Source of the DNA: Atopobium sp. ICM42b
Lineage (GTDB): Bacteria; Actinomycetota; Coriobacteriia; Coriobacteriales; Atopobiaceae
Reading direction: 5' to 3'
NCBI GenBank assembly: GCA_000564995.1
Contig: JDFH01000006.1
Span: 1 to 64,000 of the forward strand
Length of the DNA stretch: 64,000 nt
Shown here: piece after piece, positions 60,212 through 64,000 of the stretch
Numbering within the stretch: position 1 is the stretch's first letter
How the letters are laid out: each line of letters begins with the position of its first letter
Program-made: the position numbers and the translations under genes
Notes under the pieces: generated by a model
Told to the model about the DNA's origin: nothing
The model's input: the letters and a program-made list of their open reading frames with translations, nothing else
Databases searched by the model: none

Positions 60212-60730
60212 ATGAGCAAGAAAGACACAAGCAAGTATCCAGGTTCTTTGCCTAATGAGGTAGAGGAGAAACACTCACCACAGAAGGAGCTAAAGGATCA
60301 GGACAAGGTTTCTGAAGAGGATGACGCACAAGAGGGAAGAATTCCGCTAGAAGAGATGTCTTCTCGCCAAATTGGCGAGAAAGGCGAGGAGATCGCTGCA
60401 AAATACCTCATCAAAAGAGGCTACAAAATTATCCAAACTAACTGGACGTGTCAGATTGGTGAGGTTGATATTGTTGCTCAAGATGGCGATAACGTTGTGC
60501 TTGTTGAGGTAAAGACAAGACGTATTTTGAACAAAGACGATAGCATCATGCCTGAGCTGGCTGTAAATAGGGCAAAGCAGGAAAAATACAGAACGCTTGC
60601 GCTTATGTATGCAGCGCTTCATCCAGCACTTACCTCTATTAGATTTGATGTTGTTGCTATCAATCTGGTAGCTCCAAGCACAGCAAGCCTAAGGCATTTA
60701 ATTGGAGCATTTAGCTGGGACGAGCAATGA
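60212..60730 (+). CDS. YraN-family (UPF0102) endonuclease-like protein
   Basis: 172 residues from the ATG at 60212 (AAAGGAG upstream). The last 120 residues are the family domain: GEKGEEIAAKYLIKRGYKIIQTNW, then GEVDIVAQDGDNVVLVEVKTR, where Asp and Glu-x-Lys give a PD-(D/E)XK-type core. The first 50 residues are a charged, disordered addition unusual for the family. It overlaps comM by 4 bases (ATGA). Role unknown; the neighbourhood with comM and dprA is common. Confidence 0.92.
   Translation: MSKKDTSKYPGSLPNEVEEKHSPQKELKDQDKVSEEDDAQEGRIPLEEMSSRQIGEKGEEIAAKYLIKRGYKIIQTNWTCQIGEVDIVAQDGDNVVLVEVKTRRILNKDDSIMPELAVNRAKQEKYRTLALMYAALHPALTSIRFDVVAINLVAPSTASLRHLIGAFSWDEQ
60361..60381. repeat. Palindromic pair of the recurrent octamer in yraN
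   Basis: TTCTCGCCAA (60361-60370) and TTGGCGAGAA (60372-60381) are perfect 10-bp arms around a single A, wholly inside coding sequence (codons read SRQIGEK). Confidence 0.9.
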
Positions 60731-62223
60731 GTCAAGCAACCATCTGCGTTCATACCGCAACTCTTAGAGGAATTGAGGCAATACCTGTAGATGTGGAAGT
60801 GGGTATTTCAGGCGGCATACCTGGAATAACCATCGTAGGAATGCCTGACAGCTCCATTATGGAATCTCGTTCTCGTGTGCGCTGCTCACTAAAAGCTGTT
60901 GGTTTTACCATCCCTCGATTGCTGGTAACAATCAATTTGACGCCTGCGGATATAAAAAAGACAGGTACTGGATTTGATTTGCCTATAGCCGTTGCTATTC
61001 TTGCAGCTACTGGACAGATTCCTCAAGAGATTGTGCATAACAGGATGTTTGTGGGAGAACTCTCATTAAACGGCAAGATCTCTTCAGTGAGAGGTATGGC
61101 AGCGTATGCAATGCTTGCTAAGAAACTGGGAATGAAACTGATCTCCTCTTCAGATTGCAATTTGTTTGGTTCTGACTGGAGTCACGTCATAGGAATTCAA
61201 TCATTGCTCAACTTGAGTTTAAGAGACCAATCATTCTGTAAGCCATTGGTTCAGCGCAAGCATGCTGTTGAAACAGCAATGTTCAGCGAGAATTTCGACT
61301 TTGAAGAGGTAATTGACCAGGAATTAGTCAAGCGAGCTATCGTAGTCGCAGCCACAGGAAACCTGGGGATGCTCATGATTGGCCCGCCAGGTGCAGGTAA
61401 AACAATGCTTGCTAAAAGAATTCCAACTATCCTCCCAGAACTCTCTAAAGAAGAGCGCGATGAGGTATTGCTCATACATTCTGTAGCGGGGTGTGAAACA
61501 GATTCTATTCAAGCAGGTGTACGGCCCTTTAGGTCTCCTCATCACTCAGCTTCTGTAGCAGGCATGATTGGAGGCGGTAGACCTGTCATCCCAGGCGAAA
61601 TTTCTCTTGCCCATAAAGGCGTGCTCTTTTTAGATGAGCTGCCCGAGTTTGCTTCTAATACGCTGCAGGTTTTACGTCAGCCAATCGAAGATGGATATGT
61701 ACGTCTTGCGCGAGTGGATGGCATCTATAAGTTTCCTTCTCAGTTCCAGCTTATCGCTGCAGCTAATCCCTGTCCCTGCGGATACTTTGGAGATAAAACT
61801 CACACCTGTAAGTGCTCTCCAGGAAAGATTTCTACGTATCAATCAAAAATTGGAGGTCCTTTAATGGATCGAATAGATATTGTGTGTGATGTAGCTCGAC
61901 CTTCTTCTGATCGAGTAATTCAAGGTGAGCTAGGACTCACTTCAGAAGGCATGCGCTCACTTGTTGTCTCTGGCAGAGACTTTGCTTCTTGGCGAGAAAC
62001 CCGTGGAGTAGATGGCACTTCTCGCCAAAAGTACGTGGAGAGCTTTGATGAATCAGCATTGCAACTGCTGCATAGATTTGCTCGTGGACTTCATTTAGGA
62101 GGTAGAGCAATAACGCGTACCTGCAGAGTTGCAAGGACTATCGCAGATATTGCTCACCATGAAAAAGTGACAAAAGACGACGTATCTGAGGCGGTTGCCT
62201 ATAGGTCTCGTTCTTTGGAGTAG
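60727..62223 (+). CDS. comM: ComM / YifB-family Mg-chelatase-like AAA+ protein
   Basis: 498 residues. AAA+ helicase-like protein that promotes integration of incoming DNA in transformation of other bacteria. The N-terminal domain opens TATLRGIEAIPVDVEVGISGG. Walker A GPPGAGKTMLAKR near 218; Walker B LFLDELPEF near 299; AANPCPCGYFGD with a zinc-type Cys cluster (CPCG...HTCKC) near 347-365. An oppositely oriented octamer pair lies at 61989-62028. Genes yraN, comM and dprA are in one operon. Confidence 0.95.
   Translation: MSQATICVHTATLRGIEAIPVDVEVGISGGIPGITIVGMPDSSIMESRSRVRCSLKAVGFTIPRLLVTINLTPADIKKTGTGFDLPIAVAILAATGQIPQEIVHNRMFVGELSLNGKISSVRGMAAYAMLAKKLGMKLISSSDCNLFGSDWSHVIGIQSLLNLSLRDQSFCKPLVQRKHAVETAMFSENFDFEEVIDQELVKRAIVVAATGNLGMLMIGPPGAGKTMLAKRIPTILPELSKEERDEVLLIHSVAGCETDSIQAGVRPFRSPHHSASVAGMIGGGRPVIPGEISLAHKGVLFLDELPEFASNTLQVLRQPIEDGYVRLARVDGIYKFPSQFQLIAAANPCPCGYFGDKTHTCKCSPGKISTYQSKIGGPLMDRIDIVCDVARPSSDRVIQGELGLTSEGMRSLVVSGRDFASWRETRGVDGTSRQKYVESFDESALQLLHRFARGLHLGGRAITRTCRVARTIADIAHHEKVTKDDVSEAVAYRSRSLE
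61989..62028. repeat. Inverted pair of the recurrent motif in comM
   Basis: TTGGCGAGAA (61989-61998) and TTCTCGCCAA (62019-62028) are perfect 10-bp arms with a 20-base spacer, inside coding sequence in different reading frames. Confidence 0.85.
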
Positions 62224-62225
62224 CA

Positions 62226-63101
62226 ATGGAGAGATGGGAGATTTCATCAGAAGATGAGGACTATCCAAAAGAATTACTACTGCTCAATCATCCACCTGAA
62301 ATTATCTATGGAATGGGGGATAGGAGTGTTTTGCAGCAACCTTGTATGTCTGTAATTGGGGCTCGTAGGGCCACCCCATACGGTATGGCAATTGCAGAAA
62401 TGGCTGGCAGATGCGCCGCTGATAATAATATTGTGGTGGTATCTGGCGGAGCTCTAGGCTGCGATTATAGGGCGGGTATGGCTTCTCTTAATGCTGGTGG
62501 AAAGACTGTTGTAGTGGCAGGCTGTGGTGCAGACGTGACATATCCAACTACTTCTGCAGAGCTTTTTGAAGCAGCGCGAGAAGGAAGGGGAGCAGTCATT
62601 TCTTTAGACAGGTGGGGAACGCCTCCTAGACGTTATGCCTTTCCTAGAAGAAATGCGGTTATTGCGGCATTAGGTAAAGTGCTCTTGGTAACGGAAGCGG
62701 GTCTTTGCTCAGGCACCATGAGTACTGCTGAGTTTGCTAACTCTCTTGGTAAAAGTATTTATGCAATACCCGGGTCTATCTTTTCTCCTGCTTCTGCTGG
62801 TACGAATAGACTCATCTCTGAAGGGGCTCAAATTATTCCTGATGAGACATCGTTGGGCATTGCAATTTCATTAGATTTTGATTGCCTAGTTCAGGAACAA
62901 TTGAAGCAAGATAAGAAGCTAACACCACTTTTATCTGCACTTATTGCTTCTCCTTCAAGACCAGAAGAGCTTGCATGGAGGCTATCAGAAAACGTACTTA
63001 CCGTGTTAAATTCTCTTACTGATTATGAAGCTCGTGGAATGGTAAAAAGATTACCGGATGGAAGGTATACTCCTTCTAAAGAGTTTTATTTGGATTCGTA
63101 G
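62226..63101 (+). CDS. dprA: DNA-protecting protein DprA
   Basis: 291 residues, 2 bases after comM. Rossmann-like DprA fold that binds ssDNA and loads RecA during transformation: MSVIGARRATPYG, then VVSGGALGCDYRAG, VVVAGCGADVTYP, FPRRNAVIAALGKVLLVTEAGLCSGTMSTAEFA and IYAIPGSI. A C-terminal winged-helix-like segment (about 225-285) follows. It has no N-terminal SAM domain. Confidence 0.95.
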   Translation: MERWEISSEDEDYPKELLLLNHPPEIIYGMGDRSVLQQPCMSVIGARRATPYGMAIAEMAGRCAADNNIVVVSGGALGCDYRAGMASLNAGGKTVVVAGCGADVTYPTTSAELFEAAREGRGAVISLDRWGTPPRRYAFPRRNAVIAALGKVLLVTEAGLCSGTMSTAEFANSLGKSIYAIPGSIFSPASAGTNRLISEGAQIIPDETSLGIAISLDFDCLVQEQLKQDKKLTPLLSALIASPSRPEELAWRLSENVLTVLNSLTDYEARGMVKRLPDGRYTPSKEFYLDS

Positions 63102-63118
63102 TGTGTGATAGGTGAACA

Positions 63119-64000
63119 ATGACACAAAAAGTTACTGTAGTTGGCGCTGGTTTAGCTGGAAGCGAATGTGCTTTACAGCTTGCTTCACGTGGTGTTTCTG
63201 TAGAGCTCATTGAGCAGCGCCCTGTTGTTTCTTCTCCAGCACATCACACAGATATGTTTGCTGAGCTGGTCTGCTCCAACTCTCTGAAGTCCACTAAGGA
63301 AGATTCTGCAGCTGGAATTTTAAAGTCTGAGCTTAAAAAGATGGGTAGTTTTCTGCTCCGTATAGCAGAAGAAAATTCTGTTCCTGCAGGCGGCGCGCTT
63401 GCGGTCAATAGAGAAGAGTTTTCAAAGGCTGTTACTGAGCGGATTAGAAATCATCCAAACATCTCGGTAACTCATACAGAGGTCACGGAGTTATTTGATG
63501 AGCCAACAGTTATTGCTGCAGGACCACTGTGCTCAGATAGCTTGTACGAAGCAATTTCTAAGCGTGTTGGAACTAACAGAATGTCGTTTTTTGATGCAGC
63601 AGCGCCTATTGTGTCTTATGAATCAATTGACCATTCAATTGCCTTCTCTCAATCTCGTTATGAGGACTTGGGAATTGGCGATTACCTCAATTGCCCAATG
63701 AATAAAGAAGAATACGACACATTTGTTGATGAGTTACTTGCAGCTAAACGTGTTATTGGCCACAATTTTGAGCAGTCTGATTTATTCCAAGCTTGTCAGC
63801 CTATTGAGGAAGTGGCAAGAACAGGACATGATTCCATTAGATTTGGCGCTTTAAAGCCAGTAGGACTTATTGATCCTAGAACAGGTAAACGCCCCTGGGC
63901 AGCAGTTCAGCTTCGTGCAGAAAATGCAGCTAAATCAGCATTTAATCTGGTTGGTTTTCAGACAAATCTTACCTGGGGAGAGCAAAAACGCGTATTTACC
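63119..64000 (+). CDS. trmFO: Methylenetetrahydrofolate-tRNA-(uracil-5-)-methyltransferase TrmFO (partial)
   Basis: 294 codons up to the window end; 3' end missing. FAD enzyme forming m5U54 in tRNA using methylene-THF. N-terminal VVGAGLAGSECALQLASRGVSVELIEQ is the GxGxxG FAD site. The family block HTDMFAELVCSNSLKS follows, with the catalytic Cys in ELVCSNS. Then GGALAVNREEFS, TVIAAGPLCSDSL, and EEVARTGHDSIRFGALKPVGL. AGGTG precedes the ATG. It is 17 bases after dprA. Confidence 0.95.
   Translation, partial: MTQKVTVVGAGLAGSECALQLASRGVSVELIEQRPVVSSPAHHTDMFAELVCSNSLKSTKEDSAAGILKSELKKMGSFLLRIAEENSVPAGGALAVNREEFSKAVTERIRNHPNISVTHTEVTELFDEPTVIAAGPLCSDSLYEAISKRVGTNRMSFFDAAAPIVSYESIDHSIAFSQSRYEDLGIGDYLNCPMNKEEYDTFVDELLAAKRVIGHNFEQSDLFQACQPIEEVARTGHDSIRFGALKPVGLIDPRTGKRPWAAVQLRAENAAKSAFNLVGFQTNLTWGEQKRVFT

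Overview
The window reads as a low-to-moderate GC, Gram-positive-type chromosome. The gene set is core housekeeping: Mre/Rod elongation genes, alpha2beta2 glycyl-tRNA synthetase, ECF transporter, Obg with an OCT tail, TrmFO, and frequent GTG/TTG starts. It fits an Atopobium/Lancefieldella-like member of the Coriobacteriia (Actinomycetota). That assignment is an inference from recalled family resemblance; no search was run.

Layout. 0.2-6.2 kb: a GNAT protein, a galactose-mutarotase-like protein, Pta, a UDP-galactopyranose mutase/glycosyltransferase pair, Maf and a 4Fe-4S ferredoxin. 6.4-9.2 kb: an AT-rich accessory islet with a second GNAT, a frameshifted RDD-type membrane gene, a RelB/ParE-like toxin-antitoxin pair with an inverted-repeat operator, and an orphan PD-(D/E)XK nuclease-like protein. 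9.3-15.4 kb: a TrmA/RumA-type methyltransferase, TrpS, a 46-residue membrane micro-ORF, and a pyruvate formate-lyase operon in which the glycyl-radical domain is a separate 83-residue protein. 15.8-23.3 kb: folate cyclo-ligase and a shikimate cluster (aroA, aroC, chorismate mutase, fused aroE-aroK, a PTS EIIB domain fused to dehydroquinase, then aroB beyond a KDPG aldolase). 23.4-29.2 kb: tRNA-Arg(CCG), a P-type ATPase, a zinc-ribbon membrane protein, a cyclophilin and a TPR membrane protein. 29.3-38.9 kb: mreBCD, PBP2, RodA, a DUF697-like protein and a radical-SAM pair. 39-43.5 kb: rplU-rpmA, then a tryptophan-leader attenuator controlling a TrpP-like ECF transporter. 43.5-64 kb: obg-nadD-yqeK-rsfS, dinB, rpsP-khpA-rimM-trmD-lepB, glyQS, a truncated PPDK-regulator homologue with ppdK, dgt, rplS, rnhB, yraN-comM-dprA, and a trmFO cut by the window end.

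Three things stand out. First, a short DNA word, GGCGAGAA (extended GGCGAGAAACCC), occurs far more often than chance, in both orientations, in all three reading frames, in intergenic DNA, and as inverted pairs. It looks like a genome-wide signal resembling uptake sequences. Second, a 20-codon leader peptide with three consecutive Trp codons precedes mutually exclusive hairpins and a TrpP-type ECF transporter: ribosome-mediated attenuation of tryptophan uptake. Third, several proteins have unusual architecture: EIIB-AroQ, a split pyruvate formate-lyase, and a PPDK regulator consisting only of its N-terminal half.
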